DNA from: Candidatus Krumholzibacteriia bacterium
Lineage (GTDB): Bacteria > Krumholzibacteriota > Krumholzibacteriia > LZORAL124-64-63
DNA length: 5,321 bases
NCBI GenBank assembly: GCA_030632925.1
Contig: DAOVTU010000270.1
Location: 1 to 5,321, forward strand
Reading direction: 5' to 3'
Shown: positions 4,709 through 5,321 of the stretch, piece after piece
Layout: every line of letters starts with the position of its first letter
How positions within the stretch are numbered: position 1 is the first letter of the stretch
The notes under the pieces: model-generated
Seen by the model: the letters and a program-made list of their open reading frames with translations, nothing else
Told to the model about the DNA's origin: nothing
The model's database searches: none
Translations under genes and position numbers: made by a program

Positions 4709-5321
4709 ATGAAACGCATTGGTGTATTGACCGGTGGTGGCGATGCCGCAGGCATGAACCCGGCTTTGCGCGCGGTGGTGCGCACGGCCTGGCAACACGG
4801 AGCCGAGGTTGTCGGCATCAAACGTGGTTGGCTGGGCTTGGCCGAAGGCACCTACGAAACCATGGGACCCCGGTCGGTCAGTGGTATCATCGGCAAAGGC
4901 GGCACCATCCTGCGCACCTTCAGGTATCCGGAGTTTGCCACCGATGAAGGTGCCGTGCCCGTGGGCAAGACCCTCAAGAAACTGAACCTCGACGGCATGG
5001 TGGTCATCGGCGGCGATGGATCATTTCGCGGGGCCACCAAACTCATGAACGAGTTTGGCATACCGGTTGTCGGAGTACCCGCAACCATTGACAACGACAT
5101 TCCCGGCACCGACATCAGCATCGGTTTTGACACCGCGCTGAACATCGCCATCGATGCGGTGGACAAGGTGCGCGACACCGCCACCAGTCACGGGCGCATT
5201 TTCGTGATCGAAGTGATGGGACGTTCCTACGGTTTGCTGGCCGCCCAGACAGCGATCGCCACAGGCGCTGAAGAAGTGCTGTTGCCTGAGGTGCCCTACA
5301 ATATCGACGACCTTGCACGAA
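4709..5321 (+). CDS. pfkA: 6-phosphofructokinase, 3'-truncated by the window edge
   Basis: The first 204 residues of a family usually about 320 or more residues long are visible. The enzyme phosphorylates fructose-6-phosphate to fructose-1,6-bisphosphate in glycolysis. Using E. coli numbering without Met, the nucleotide-site G11, R72, D103 and G104 (GGDGS, 101-105) are kept. The catalytic loop TIDND (126-130) has base D128, and R163 and MGR (170-172) contact the sugar phosphate. Gly104 indicates ATP rather than pyrophosphate as donor. Two positions are unusual: Ala14 replaces Pro in GGDAPG, and Ala125 stands where ATP enzymes have Gly and pyrophosphate enzymes Lys. Effector-site R21, R25 and R155 are present, but E. 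coli R54 is Pro here, so allosteric control may differ. The ATG directly follows the rarA stop, implying co-transcription. Confidence 0.93.
   Translation, partial: MKRIGVLTGGGDAAGMNPALRAVVRTAWQHGAEVVGIKRGWLGLAEGTYETMGPRSVSGIIGKGGTILRTFRYPEFATDEGAVPVGKTLKKLNLDGMVVIGGDGSFRGATKLMNEFGIPVVGVPATIDNDIPGTDISIGFDTALNIAIDAVDKVRDTATSHGRIFVIEVMGRSYGLLAAQTAIATGAEEVLLPEVPYNIDDLAR

Overview
The window is a GC-rich bacterial chromosomal segment (roughly 60 % G+C by eye) carrying housekeeping genes in two divergent transcription units. The Shine-Dalgarno sites, sigma-70-like promoter hexamers and tightly packed genes are bacterial. The proteins belong to widespread families, so I cannot assign a phylum. An environmental, uncultured high-GC lineage is possible, but that is a guess. 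I see no prophage, insertion sequence, CRISPR array, tRNA or rRNA.

Layout. Positions 1-220 hold no convincing gene. They contain a small GC-rich hairpin (51-68) and a long imperfect inverted repeat (121-218) that ends two bases from the stop codon of the last leftward gene. Positions 3157 down to 221 are a leftward nucleoside-salvage operon in the transcribed order deoB (phosphopentomutase), cdd (cytidine deaminase), deoA (thymidine/pyrimidine-nucleoside phosphorylase). The genes are nearly contiguous: the deoB stop lies inside the cdd ribosome binding site, and cdd and deoA overlap by 4 bp. Positions 3158-3295 are a 138-bp divergent control region. It has a candidate leftward promoter overlapped by a perfect dyad (possible operator), and a candidate rightward promoter so close to rarA that the mRNA would be leaderless. 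Positions 3296-4708 encode RarA/MgsA, an AAA+ replication-fork recombination factor. It is followed with no gap by a 6-phosphofructokinase gene that runs off the right edge.

How the genes work together. Cdd deaminates (deoxy)cytidine to (deoxy)uridine. DeoA cleaves thymidine or deoxyuridine with phosphate into base plus (deoxy)ribose-1-phosphate. DeoB converts the 1-phosphate to the 5-phosphate, which enters central carbon metabolism through DeoC (not in the window) or the pentose phosphate pathway. Phosphofructokinase acts further along in glycolysis, but it lies in the other transcription unit with rarA, so a regulatory link is not shown.

I did not find a new multi-gene system here. The observations most worth following are the strand-polarised long inverted repeat after deoA, the dyad over the deoB promoter, the probable leaderless rarA transcript, and the unusual active-site-loop residues in phosphofructokinase.
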